Positions 1 through 7,764 of a stretch of DNA of 57,800 nucleotides are shown piece after piece. How positions within the stretch are numbered: the first letter of the stretch is position 1; each line of letters begins with the position of its first letter. A model generated the notes under the pieces. That model was not told the DNA's origin, ran no database searches, and worked only from the letters and a program-made list of their open reading frames with translations. The position numbers and the translations under genes are program-made. This DNA is from Moraxellaceae bacterium. Its GTDB lineage: Bacteria; Pseudomonadota; Gammaproteobacteria; Burkholderiales; Rhodocyclaceae. The stretch covers positions 55,109 through 112,908 of the forward strand of contig JAVHYF010000013.1 in NCBI GenBank assembly GCA_031119205.1, in the 5' to 3' direction.

Positions 1-191
1 GCCACGGCTCGCACATCCGCAGCGGCGCCACGGTGGAACGCTGTGTGCTGTTCGAATACACCCGCATCGGCGAAGGCATGCAGTTCTCCGACATGGTGGT
101 GTCGCCGCGCTACTGCGTGGACAAGGAAGGCGAGACCTACTACGCGGGCGACGACCGCTGCCCGCTGCGCTGGGGCGACGCGCGCGCCTGA
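1..191 (+). CDS. C-terminal fragment of a sugar-nucleotidyltransferase-like protein
   Basis: Partial gene whose 5' part lies outside the window. The open frame runs from base 3 to the TGA at 189-191 and encodes 62 residues. The start of the fragment has the short-period Gly/Ile/Val pattern of a left-handed beta-helix (GSHIRSGATVERCVL, then TRIGEGMQ). It ends in a short tail with two aromatic pairs. This is how the C-terminal domain of glucose-1-phosphate or mannose-1-phosphate nucleotidyltransferase-type proteins (including GlgC) ends. The catalytic domain is not visible, so substrate cannot be inferred. A strong hairpin terminator follows about 40 bases downstream. Confidence 0.6.
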   Translation, partial: HGSHIRSGATVERCVLFEYTRIGEGMQFSDMVVSPRYCVDKEGETYYAGDDRCPLRWGDARA

Positions 192-231
192 CAAACGCCT
201 CACTCGGTGCGGGCCCGGCCCCGCATACGAC

Positions 232-265
232 AACGCCACGGCAGGACGACTGCCGTGGCGTTTTT
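232..265 (+). terminator. Rho-independent terminator
   Basis: Perfect 13-bp inverted repeat (232-244 with 250-262), loop GACGA, followed by a run of T at 261-265. It lies after the partial gene and before the convergent LysR gene, so it probably ends the plus-strand transcript. Confidence 0.9.
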
Positions 266-275
266 CATTCCGCCC

Positions 276-1205
276 TCACTGCTGCGCCGCCGGCAAGCTG
301 TCCAGCAGATTCGCGCAGCGCGCCGCGATGAAGTCGCGCAACAGCCCCACGGCCGGCGACAACAGGCGCCGGTCCGGACTCACCAGATACAGCGGCGTCG
401 GTTCGGTCTCCCACTCCGGGCACAGCGCCACCAGCCGCCCCGCCGCCAGGTCACCCGCCACATCCAGCGCGGATTTGTAGGTCACCCCCTGCCCCGCGAT
501 CGCCCAGTGGCGCACCACGTGGCCATCGTTCGCCACCTGGCTGGCCCGCACCCGCACGCTGATGTGCTCCGCGCCGCGCATGAAGTTCCAGCGGTCATGC
601 ACTTCGTCACCGAACATGAAGCACAGGCACTCATAGCGATCCGGCTCCACCAGCTCACGTGGATCCGTCGGCGCGCCACGCTTCGCCAGATAGGCGGGTG
701 ACGCGCACAGCACGCGGCGATTGCGTGTCGCCAGTGGCAATGCGACCAGGCTGGAGTCCGGCGGCTCGCCGTAGCGCAAGGCGATGTCCACCGGCTCGCG
801 GTACACGTCGGCCATGCGGTCCGACAGCATCAGCCGGAAACGCACCTCGGGATAGAGCAAGCGGAACTCGTCCAGCCAGGGCAGCAACACGTGGCGACCG
901 AAATCCGAGGGCGCGGCAACCTGCAGGCTGCCGCGCACCGCACGCCGCCCGGTCGCCAGTTCCTCCTGCCCGTCACGCAGGGCCGTCAGCGCAATCCGGC
1001 AATGATCGAGGAAGCGCTCGCCGGCTGGTGTCAGCCGCAGGCTGCGGGTGGAGCGCACGAACAGCGGCGTCTGCAGTTCCGCCTCAAGTCGCTTCAGCGA
1101 TGCGCTGGCCGCAGCCGGCGTGAGGTCCAGCGCCCGCGCAGTGGCCGACAGGCTGCCGCTTTCCACGGTGCGCACGAAGATGTCCAGATCCTGCAGGGCT
1201 TTCAT
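276..1205 (-). CDS. LysR-family transcriptional regulator
   Basis: Full-length LysR regulator of 309 residues. The N-terminal winged helix-turn-helix covers about residues 1-60 (SGSLSATARALDLTPAAAS, then LEAELQTPLF and LRLTPAGE), followed by a LysR substrate-binding domain. The ATG at 1205 is preferred over an in-frame TTG at 1211 because AAAGGA lies about 9 bases before it. The gene is divergent from the dehydrogenase at 1344, the classic arrangement in which a LysR protein controls the neighbouring oxidoreductase. A palindrome in the shared 138-bp gap is the likely binding site. Effector unknown. Confidence 0.92.
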   Translation of the reverse strand: MKALQDLDIFVRTVESGSLSATARALDLTPAAASASLKRLEAELQTPLFVRSTRSLRLTPAGERFLDHCRIALTALRDGQEELATGRRAVRGSLQVAAPSDFGRHVLLPWLDEFRLLYPEVRFRLMLSDRMADVYREPVDIALRYGEPPDSSLVALPLATRNRRVLCASPAYLAKRGAPTDPRELVEPDRYECLCFMFGDEVHDRWNFMRGAEHISVRVRASQVANDGHVVRHWAIAGQGVTYKSALDVAGDLAAGRLVALCPEWETEPTPLYLVSPDRRLLSPAVGLLRDFIAARCANLLDSLPAAQQ

Positions 1206-1290
1206 TATCAAAAATCCTTTGAAGACGGATTCAATCTAACGCCTGTTTTTCTTCCTGTCATGAAAATCCATCATGGCCTCAGTTCTCCAC

Positions 1291-1310
1291 AACAGTTCAT
1301 CACAACTGTT
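1291..1310. promoter_or_regulatory. Palindrome in the LysR/dehydrogenase gap (candidate LysR box)
   Basis: Perfect 7-6-7 inverted repeat AACAGTT-CATCAC-AACTGTT between the divergent genes. Placement and T-rich/A-rich arms suit LysR binding. No experimental basis. Confidence 0.5.
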
Positions 1311-1343
1311 CATCACACCCCACCGCTTCCGAAGGAGCCGACC

Positions 1344-2360
1344 ATGAAAGCCGTTGCCTACCAGCAGTCCCTGCCCATCGACCACGCCGAATCACTCATC
1401 GATACGAACTTGCCCGATCCGATGGCACGCGGCCGCGACCTGCTGGTCGAAGTGCAGGCCATCGCAGTCAATCCGGTCGACACCAAGGTGCGCCGCGGTG
1501 TGGCACCGGAGCCCGGCCAGTGGAAGGTGCTGGGCTGGGATGCCGTCGGCATCGTGCGGGCCGTGGGCGAACAGGTCAGCCTGTTCAAACCCGGTGACCG
1601 CGTCTGGTACGCCGGCTCGATCACCCGCCCCGGCGCCAACAGCCAGCTCCACTTGGTGGACGAGCGCATCGTTGGCCATGCACCGGCCACGCTGAGCAAT
1701 GCGCAAGCCGCCGCGCTGCCACTGACGACCATCACCGCCTGGGAGCTGCTGTTCGACCGTTTCGGCGTGGCACCGGGCAAGCAGATCAGCGACGACGCCA
1801 TCCTGGTGATCGGCGCAGCCGGTGGGGTGGGCTCCATCCTCGTGCAACTCGCCCGCCGCCTCACCGGCCTCACCATCATCGGCACCGCATCACGGCCGGA
1901 AACGGCTTCATGGGTCCGTGAACTGGGCGCCCACCACGTCATCGACCATCACCAGCCGCTCGCCCCGCAACTACAGACGCTGGGCATTCCGTCGGTGCGC
2001 TACGCCGCCAGCCTCACCAACACCGTGGCCAACCTGCCGCAACTGATAGATGTGATCGCACCGCAGGGCAAGCTCGGCGTGATCGACGATGCCGATGTGC
2101 TGAACGTGATGCCGCTGAAGCGCAAGGCCATCTCCTTCCACTGGGAGATGATGTTCACCCGCGCGATGTTCGAAACGCCGGACATGATCGGCCAGCACCG
2201 CCTGCTGGAAGAAGTGGCCGCGCTGGTCGACGCCGGCGTCATCCGCACAACGCTGGGCGAACACTTCGGCGCCATCAACGCCGCCAACATGCGCCGCGCC
2301 CACGCGCTCATCGAATCCGGCAAGGCCCGCGGCAAGATCGTGCTGGAGGGCTGGGCCTGA
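1344..2360 (+). CDS. Zinc-type alcohol dehydrogenase-like protein / quinone oxidoreductase family
   Basis: 338-residue medium-chain dehydrogenase/reductase. The N-terminal GroES-like domain contains AVNPVDTKVRRG and the conserved GWDAVGIV. The Rossmann domain carries AAGGVGSILVQLAR, the nucleotide-binding glycine motif. The usual structural-zinc cysteine cluster is absent, as in quinone-oxidoreductase-like members. It probably reduces quinones or activated enones with NAD(P)H in the cytoplasm. The start ATG at 1344 follows GAAGGAG at 1331-1337; the open frame extends upstream to 891 but that part overlaps the LysR gene. Likely controlled by the divergent LysR. Confidence 0.9.
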   Translation: MKAVAYQQSLPIDHAESLIDTNLPDPMARGRDLLVEVQAIAVNPVDTKVRRGVAPEPGQWKVLGWDAVGIVRAVGEQVSLFKPGDRVWYAGSITRPGANSQLHLVDERIVGHAPATLSNAQAAALPLTTITAWELLFDRFGVAPGKQISDDAILVIGAAGGVGSILVQLARRLTGLTIIGTASRPETASWVRELGAHHVIDHHQPLAPQLQTLGIPSVRYAASLTNTVANLPQLIDVIAPQGKLGVIDDADVLNVMPLKRKAISFHWEMMFTRAMFETPDMIGQHRLLEEVAALVDAGVIRTTLGEHFGAINAANMRRAHALIESGKARGKIVLEGWA

Positions 2361-2470
2361 GCGCCCCTGACCTGCCGGCTCAGTACAGAGCGCTCAGTAC
2401 AGCGTCCTCTGCACCCGAGCCGGCAGTTCGGCGTCGTAACGCGCGCCGTCAAGGCCTTCGCGCGGCGCTG

Positions 2471-3622
2471 CTACCGGCCAGGCTTCCGGATCAAGGATCC
2501 ACTGCGGCGCCATCCGCGCACGTGTTGGCCGCGGACAACCCCGCGCTCGTACCAGCTCTTGCTGCGGTTCACGATGCGCACCACCAGCAACATCACCGGC
2601 ACTTCGATCAGCACGCCGACCACGGTAGCCAGCGCAGCGCCGGACTCGAAGCCGAACAGGCCGATGGCGGCGGCCACCGCCAGCTCGAAGAAGTTGGAAG
2701 CACCGATCAGCGCAGACGGACAAGCCACGCTGTGCTTCTCGCCAAGCCTGCGGTTGAACCAGTAGGCCAGGCCGGCGTTGAAGAACACCTGGATCAGGAT
2801 GGGCACGGCCAGCAAGGCGATGACCAGCGGTTGCGCGAGGATCGCGCGGCCCTGGAAGGCGAACAGCAGTACCAGCGTGGCCAGCAGCGCGGTGATGGAC
2901 CACGGCCCGATGCGCGCCATGACGGCATCGAAACTGCCCTGCCCCCTGGCGAGCAGGCTGCGCCTCAGCAACTGCGCGATGACCACTGGCAGCACGATGT
3001 ACAGCAGCACCGACGTGAGCAAGGTATCCCAGGGCACCGTGATGCTGGAGATGCCCAGCAGCAGGCCAACTATGGGCGCGAAGGCGAACACCATGATGGT
3101 GTCGTTGAGCGCCACCTGCGACAGCGTGAACAAGGGATCGCCATTCGTGAGCCGGCTCCACACGAAGACCATCGCGGTGCACGGCGCCGCTGCAAGCAGA
3201 ATGAGGCCGGCGATGTAGCTGTCGATCTGTCCGGCCGGCAGCCAGGGCGCGAACAGCTCGCGGATGAACAGCCAGCCGAGCAGCGCCATCGTGAAGGGTT
3301 TGACCAGCCAGTTGATGAACAGCGTGACGCCGATGCCACGCACATGCGCGCGCACTTCATGCAGTGCGCCGAAGTCCACCTTCATCAGCATCGGGATGAT
3401 CATCACCCAGATGAGCAGCCCCACCGGCAGATTGACGCGTGCGTACTCCATGCGCGCGATGGCCTGGAACAGGTCCGGCAGGCCCTGGCCCAGACCGACG
3501 CCGAGCAGGATGCACAGGAACACCCACACGCTGAGATAGCGCTCGAAGAAACTGATGCCGGTGATGCCGGGCGTGCCGGCCGGTGCTGCGTGGATGGCTT
3601 CAGATGGCGCGGACATCTGCAT
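2471..3622 (-). CDS. acr3: Arsenite efflux permease, ACR3 family
   Basis: 383-residue integral membrane protein with about ten hydrophobic segments. It carries the ACR3 signature segment AAPCTAMVFVWSRLTNGDP, with the conserved cysteine used in arsenite transport. It expels As(III), and is the last gene of the arsR-arsI-arsC-acr3 operon. The ATG at 3622 (Met-Gln-Met) overlaps the arsC stop region closely. Most ACR3 proteins end shortly after a motif like SKSWYERG; here about 22 basic residues follow, so the C-terminus is somewhat long. Confidence 0.93.
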   Translation of the reverse strand: MQMSAPSEAIHAAPAGTPGITGISFFERYLSVWVFLCILLGVGLGQGLPDLFQAIARMEYARVNLPVGLLIWVMIIPMLMKVDFGALHEVRAHVRGIGVTLFINWLVKPFTMALLGWLFIRELFAPWLPAGQIDSYIAGLILLAAAPCTAMVFVWSRLTNGDPLFTLSQVALNDTIMVFAFAPIVGLLLGISSITVPWDTLLTSVLLYIVLPVVIAQLLRRSLLARGQGSFDAVMARIGPWSITALLATLVLLFAFQGRAILAQPLVIALLAVPILIQVFFNAGLAYWFNRRLGEKHSVACPSALIGASNFFELAVAAAIGLFGFESGAALATVVGVLIEVPVMLLVVRIVNRSKSWYERGVVRGQHVRGWRRSGSLIRKPGR

Positions 3623-3626
3623 GCAC

Positions 3627-4121
3627 TCAGTTGCGGGAAATTTCGCGCAATGCGACCTGCAGTGCTGCGTCACTCATCGTGTCCAGCGGCAGCTGCAGCA
3701 ACTGCAGCATGCGGTAGCCGATGGCCTGTCGAGTCAGTTCGAAGGCAACGCGCTTGCCAGCCTCGCCACCGTCGGCGTTCGATGGGTCCGGGTAGCCCCA
3801 GTGCACTTTCACCGGGCTGCCGGGCCACACCGGGCAGGTTTCCGCGGCCGCGCTGTCGCACACGGTGATGACCACCCGCATGACGGGTGAGTCCGGTGTG
3901 GCGAAGGCATCCCAGCTCTTGCTGTGGTAGCCGGCGGTATCCACACCCGCATTCGCCAGCGCCTCCAGCGCGAAGGGATTGAGGCGTCCGCTCGGGGCAC
4001 TGCCGGCACTGTGGGCGCGCACGTCACGCCCCAGGCGTTGCGCCCAGTGGTTGAGCATGCCTTCGGACAGGACGCTGCGGGCGGAGTTGTGGGTGCACAG
4101 GACGAGGACGTGAGTCGTCAT
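3627..4121 (-). CDS. arsC: Arsenate reductase, low-molecular-weight phosphatase type
   Basis: 164-residue cytoplasmic enzyme reducing arsenate to arsenite. The N-terminal P-loop is CTHNSARS (C-x5-R/S). Two further redox cysteines lie in VCDSAAAETCPVWPG, and the conserved HWGYPDP segment follows. This is the LMW-phosphatase type that passes electrons through a cysteine relay to thioredoxin or mycothiol-like partners, distinct from the glutaredoxin-type plasmid ArsC. The ATG lies 11 bases after the arsI stop, consistent with one operon. Confidence 0.94.
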   Translation of the reverse strand: MTTHVLVLCTHNSARSVLSEGMLNHWAQRLGRDVRAHSAGSAPSGRLNPFALEALANAGVDTAGYHSKSWDAFATPDSPVMRVVITVCDSAAAETCPVWPGSPVKVHWGYPDPSNADGGEAGKRVAFELTRQAIGYRMLQLLQLPLDTMSDAALQVALREISRN

Positions 4122-4132
4122 GACAGCTCACT

Positions 4133-4624
4133 TCAGCAGCAGGACGTTGCAGGCGGCGTGGCTGACCTGACCGGGATGCCGACCGGCTTGCCACGCACTG
4201 GCCTCGCACAACCACCACTGGCGCTGTTGTTGGCCTTGCTCTCGGCGTGCCCGTTGAAGGTCGGGATATCGGCCAGCGTATGGAAGTGCTCCCAGGCCAC
4301 GCCCTGCGGGTCCGTCACCCAGTGCTTGTCGGAACGTGCGTAGCAGCAGGACGTCGCCTCCTGCGAGCGCATGGCGAGTTCGGCCGCCTCGAAGCGCGCC
4401 TGCAGGGCATCGAGTTCATCCGCGCCGTCTACCTGGATGCCCAGGTGATCCAGCCCTGGCTGAGCACCCCGCGCGGAGATGGCGAAGTTGATGCGCGGCT
4501 CGTCCAGCATCCACTTGGCGTAGTCGTCGTGCCGGACGGTCGGCACCTGGTCGAACAAACGGCTGTAGAAGTCGACGTTGGTGGCCAGATCGGCCACAGC
4601 GATGTGGATGTGCAGGCGCTTCAT
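4133..4624 (-). CDS. arsI: ArsI/CadI-type VOC metalloenzyme (C-As lyase candidate)
   Basis: 163-residue vicinal-oxygen-chelate protein. Candidate Fe(II) ligands are His5 or His7, His60 (GLDHLG) and Glu112 (AWEHFH). A vicinal cysteine pair, Cys93-Cys94 (ATSCCYAR), matches the pair that binds trivalent organoarsenicals in characterised ArsI. ArsI demethylates methylarsenite with O2. A second Cys pair ends the protein (Cys162-Cys163), with Cys139 upstream, in a low-complexity tail. The ATG at 4624 overlaps the arsR stop by 4 bases, so translation is coupled. CadI-like cadmium-induced proteins are the alternative name for the same family. Confidence 0.85.
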   Translation of the reverse strand: MKRLHIHIAVADLATNVDFYSRLFDQVPTVRHDDYAKWMLDEPRINFAISARGAQPGLDHLGIQVDGADELDALQARFEAAELAMRSQEATSCCYARSDKHWVTDPQGVAWEHFHTLADIPTFNGHAESKANNSASGGCARPVRGKPVGIPVRSATPPATSCC

Positions 4625-4956
4625 GACGATCGTTCTCCGGGTGGGCAGCAGGACGTGACCGGCAGGCAGGGGTTGCCGCCGCAACAGTTGTCGCTGAGGT
4701 AGCGCAGCAGTTCGTCCATGGTGGCGAACTGCGCGCTGTAGTAGAGGAAGCGCCCTTCCTGCCGAGACGCGATCAGGCCCGCACGACTCAGCTCCTTGAG
4801 ATGGAAGGAGAGGGTCGCGTTCGGCATGTCGAGTTGCGTGGCGATGGCGCCCGGCGCCAGTCCTGCCGGGCCCGCCTGTACGAGCAGGCGGAACAGGAAA
4901 AGGCGTTTTTCTTGAGCGAGGGCAGCCAGCGCGGCGACGGCTTGAGTGCTATCCAT
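4621..4956 (-). CDS. arsR: ArsR-family arsenic-responsive repressor
   Basis: 111-residue ArsR/SmtB winged-helix protein. The HTH covers about residues 35-75 (ATLSFHLKELSRAGLI, then the RFLYYSA wing). It lacks the classic ELCVCDL metal site of E. coli ArsR. Instead, cysteines cluster at the C-terminus (NCCGGNPC, then SCC), resembling the C-terminal cysteine triad described for Acidithiobacillus ArsR. It probably represses its own operon until As(III) binds. Start is ATG 4956; an in-frame GTG at 4965 is possible. Confidence 0.92.
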   Translation of the reverse strand: MDSTQAVAALAALAQEKRLFLFRLLVQAGPAGLAPGAIATQLDMPNATLSFHLKELSRAGLIASRQEGRFLYYSAQFATMDELLRYLSDNCCGGNPCLPVTSCCPPGERSS

Positions 4957-4973
4957 GCTGTCCACAATACGAC

Positions 4974-4993
4974 ATTTCCAACAATATGGAAAT
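4974..4993. promoter_or_regulatory. Candidate ArsR operator
   Basis: 7-6-7 inverted repeat ATTTCCA-ACAATA-TGGAAAT, 18 bases before the arsR ATG and in the only gap ahead of the ars operon. This AT-rich dyad in a GC-rich region fits an ArsR site overlapping the promoter. Confidence 0.6.
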
Positions 4994-5045
4994 TAAGATT
5001 GCACGCCCCCGTCCAGGGCAGAACAACCAGGAAGAGCCCTCTGGC

Positions 5046-6872
5046 TCAGTCAGCGTCGTCGGAGGCCGGCGGCGCGACGCGCAGCACTTCTTCCAGCGAG
5101 GTGAGGCCGGCGGCGATCTTCAGTGCGCCGGAGATGCGCAGCGGCTTCATGCCTTCACGGATCGCCTGCAGGCGGATGGCAGACAGGTCGGCGCCGTTCT
5201 GCACCAGCTTGCGCACCGCTGCCGACATCAGCAGCGTTTCGTAGATGCCCATGCGCCCCATGTAGCCGGTGTTGCGGCATTCCAGGCAGCCCATGGGGCG
5301 ATATATCTGCTCGGGTGCCGATGACTTGAAGGGCGCCACCATCTCGTTCCAGGCGGTGGTCTCCTCCGGCGTGATCGGCCCGGGCTTCTTGCAGTGCGGG
5401 CACAGGGTGCGCACCAAGCGTTGCCCCATGATGCCCAGCAAGGTGGCGTTCATCAGGTAAGGCGCCAGTCCCAGGTCCTTCAGGCGGGTCAGCGCGGCCG
5501 GTGCGTCATTGGTGTGCAGCGTGGACAGCACGAGGTGACCGGTCAGCGAGGCCTGGATCGCCATCTGTGCGGTTTCCAGATCGCGGATCTCGCCCACCAT
5601 GATGATGTCCGGGTCCTGCCGCAGCAGCGCACGCACGCCTTCGGCGAAACCGAGGTCGATGGAGGCCTGTGCCTGCATCTGGTTGAAGGCCGGCTCCACC
5701 ATCTCGATCGGGTCTTCGATGGTGCAGACGTTCACTTCCGGCGTCGCCAGCAACTTCAGCGTCGAGTACAGCGTAGTGGTCTTGCCGGAACCGGTGGGGC
5801 CGGTGACGAGGATGATGCCGTTGGGCTGGCCGGTCATGCTGTCCCAGCGTTGCTGGTCATCGTCGGTGAAGCCCATGTCGGCGAAGCTGCGCACCAGCAC
5901 TTCCGGGTCGAAGATGCGCATCACCAGCTTCTCGCCGAATGCAGTGGGCAGCGTGGACAGGCGCAGCTCCACTTCGCTGCCGTCGGCCGAACGCGTCTTG
6001 ATGCGGCCGTCCTGTGGGCGGCGCTTCTCCACGATGTCCATGCGGCCGAGGATCTTGATGCGGCTGGTCATCGCGGCCACCACACTCATCGGCAGTTGGT
6101 AGACCTGGTGCAGCACGCCGTCGATGCGGAAGCGCACCAGGCCGACGTCACGCCGCGGCTCGATGTGGATGTCCGACGCGCGCTGGTCGAAGGCGTATTG
6201 CCACAACCAGTCCACGATGCGCACGATGTGCTGTTCGTTGGCATCGAACTGCTTGTTCATCTCCGACAGCTCGACCAGCTGTTCGAAGTTGTTGAGCGTC
6301 GCCGCCTTCTCGGTCTGTGTGGCGTTCTTGACCGAGCGCGCGAGGTTGTAGAACTCGATCTGCAGGTGCTCGATGTCCACCGGGTTGGCGAACACGCGGC
6401 GGATGGGTTTCTTCACCACCGGCTGCAACTCGCGTTCCCACTCACGCACGAAGGGCTCGGCCGTGGCGATCACCACCTCGTTGTCGCTCACCGCCACCGG
6501 CATGATCTTCTGACGCGCGGCGTACGCGCTGGGCATCACCTCGGTCACCGCTGCGAAATTGATCTTCAGCGGGTCGATGTGCATGTATTCCATGCTCACC
6601 TTGCCGGCCAGCCACTCGGTCAGTGCCTCGACGTGCAGTACGCGATGCGGCGTCTTCGCCGAGCGCAGCTTGTGGTTGCCGATGATGGTCAGCGGGTGGA
6701 CGCTGGCCTTGTGCTGCTTGCGCTCGGACAGGATGACCTCGGCCTCCGCGCGCGACACGAGGCGGTCTTCCAGCATGTACTGGAGCACGGCCTTGAGGGT
6801 AAGCGGCTGGTCGGGGCCCGCCGGCGACGATTGCCTGTCGGCACGGCTCGGGGTCTGGGCGAAGCTGGACAT
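5046..6872 (-). CDS. PilB/GspE/MshE-type secretion or pilus assembly ATPase
   Basis: 608-residue ATPase. An N-terminal MshEN/GspE-N type domain covers roughly residues 30-190. The motor domain follows: Walker A GPTGSGKTTT near residue 357, Asp box, Walker B IIMVGEIRD near 423 and the zinc tetracysteine site (CPHC near 490, CLEC near 529). It powers polymerisation of type IV pili or type II pseudopili at the inner membrane. The start at ATG 6872 follows GGGA; the frame extends 10 codons further. No pilin, PilC or secretin gene is adjacent, so the partner machine is elsewhere. The N-terminal domain of this family can bind c-di-GMP, but I did not verify the ligand motif. Confidence 0.92.
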   Translation of the reverse strand: MSSFAQTPSRADRQSSPAGPDQPLTLKAVLQYMLEDRLVSRAEAEVILSERKQHKASVHPLTIIGNHKLRSAKTPHRVLHVEALTEWLAGKVSMEYMHIDPLKINFAAVTEVMPSAYAARQKIMPVAVSDNEVVIATAEPFVREWERELQPVVKKPIRRVFANPVDIEHLQIEFYNLARSVKNATQTEKAATLNNFEQLVELSEMNKQFDANEQHIVRIVDWLWQYAFDQRASDIHIEPRRDVGLVRFRIDGVLHQVYQLPMSVVAAMTSRIKILGRMDIVEKRRPQDGRIKTRSADGSEVELRLSTLPTAFGEKLVMRIFDPEVLVRSFADMGFTDDDQQRWDSMTGQPNGIILVTGPTGSGKTTTLYSTLKLLATPEVNVCTIEDPIEMVEPAFNQMQAQASIDLGFAEGVRALLRQDPDIIMVGEIRDLETAQMAIQASLTGHLVLSTLHTNDAPAALTRLKDLGLAPYLMNATLLGIMGQRLVRTLCPHCKKPGPITPEETTAWNEMVAPFKSSAPEQIYRPMGCLECRNTGYMGRMGIYETLLMSAAVRKLVQNGADLSAIRLQAIREGMKPLRISGALKIAAGLTSLEEVLRVAPPASDDAD

Positions 6873-6977
6873 GGGTGTCCCGGAGAATACGGCAGGCCCC
6901 ACTCTAGCCCAGCCCGACCGGGGGAGAAACTGTCTGCTCGCAACGACAGCGGGGAAACCCGCAGCCAGGGCGATGGA

Positions 6978-7652
6978 TCAGCGCCTTGCCCCGGCTGCGC
7001 GCAGCAGCTTCGCCATGCCGGCCTGCCCGCGCTGCTCCGCGTGACGCAGGGCGGACACACCGTCGCGGTCTGGAATGTCCGGGTCCGCGCCATGCGCAAG
7101 CAGCAACTGCAGGACCTGCTGCTGGTCGGGCCCGCCGTCCGACAGCACGATGGATTCCATCAATGCAGTCCAGCCGAGGTTATTGACGTGATTGACATTC
7201 ACCTTCGTCTGCGTGAGGAGGAAGCGTACGACCTCGACGTGGCCGTGCTCCGATGCCGGAATCAGCGGCGTGCCGCCGTAACGATTCAGCAGGCGGGCAT
7301 CGGCGCGCGGAGCCACGATGCGCAGGATCTCCAGCTGGCCTTCCGCCCCAGCGTAAAGGAACGGATTGTCCGAGATCGCGTTGCGCCGATTGACGTCGGC
7401 CCCCGCGTCCACGAGACGACGCACCGCCGCCACCTTCCCTGCCAGCGTCGCGCGCATGACCGGTGTGTTGCCATGGGCATCCACGGCATCGATGCTGGCG
7501 CCCGCTGCCAGTGCAGCATCGATCGCCTGCACCTGCCCTTGCGCCGCAGCCTCCAGCAGGCTCGCATCCTCGCGCGGGCCTGCCCGGACTCCAGTCATGC
7601 ATGCCACGCAACACAGCACGGCAAGGAAAACTATTCGCTGCGGACCCATCAT
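6978..7652 (-). CDS. Secreted/periplasmic ankyrin-repeat protein
   Basis: 224 residues. A signal peptide of about 23 residues (PQRIVFLAVLCCVACMTGVRA) is followed by at least four ankyrin repeats with recognisable consensus pieces: DAHGNTPVMRATLAG, AAVRRLVDAGADVNRRN, LGWTALMES and LLLAHGADPDIPDRDG. It probably binds a protein partner in the periplasm; no enzymatic domain is visible. The start at ATG 7652 follows GAAGG with 6-base spacing. Its 3' end is about 100 bp from the PilB-like gene start and both run the same way, but co-function is only a guess. Confidence 0.82.
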   Translation of the reverse strand: MMGPQRIVFLAVLCCVACMTGVRAGPREDASLLEAAAQGQVQAIDAALAAGASIDAVDAHGNTPVMRATLAGKVAAVRRLVDAGADVNRRNAISDNPFLYAGAEGQLEILRIVAPRADARLLNRYGGTPLIPASEHGHVEVVRFLLTQTKVNVNHVNNLGWTALMESIVLSDGGPDQQQVLQLLLAHGADPDIPDRDGVSALRHAEQRGQAGMAKLLRAAGARR

Positions 7653-7764
7653 CCATCGCCTTCGATCACGCCGCGCGAATCGCGGCACACGGCAACATGA
7701 TGCGCACCACCGCTCCGCGACGAAAGCGTAGAACTACGCAGACGCCTGCGCGGCCCCCTGCTCG

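Noticed and set aside
2394-3182. Second minus-strand open frame overlapping acr3
   Set aside because: Out of frame with acr3, His/Arg-rich, no motif; acr3 itself is complete across the region, so a frameshift is not needed.
5394-7700. Plus-strand open frame of 768 codons
   Set aside because: It lies opposite the PilB-like and ankyrin genes, has His/Arg/Asp-rich composition and no recognisable motif. High GC makes long antisense frames common.
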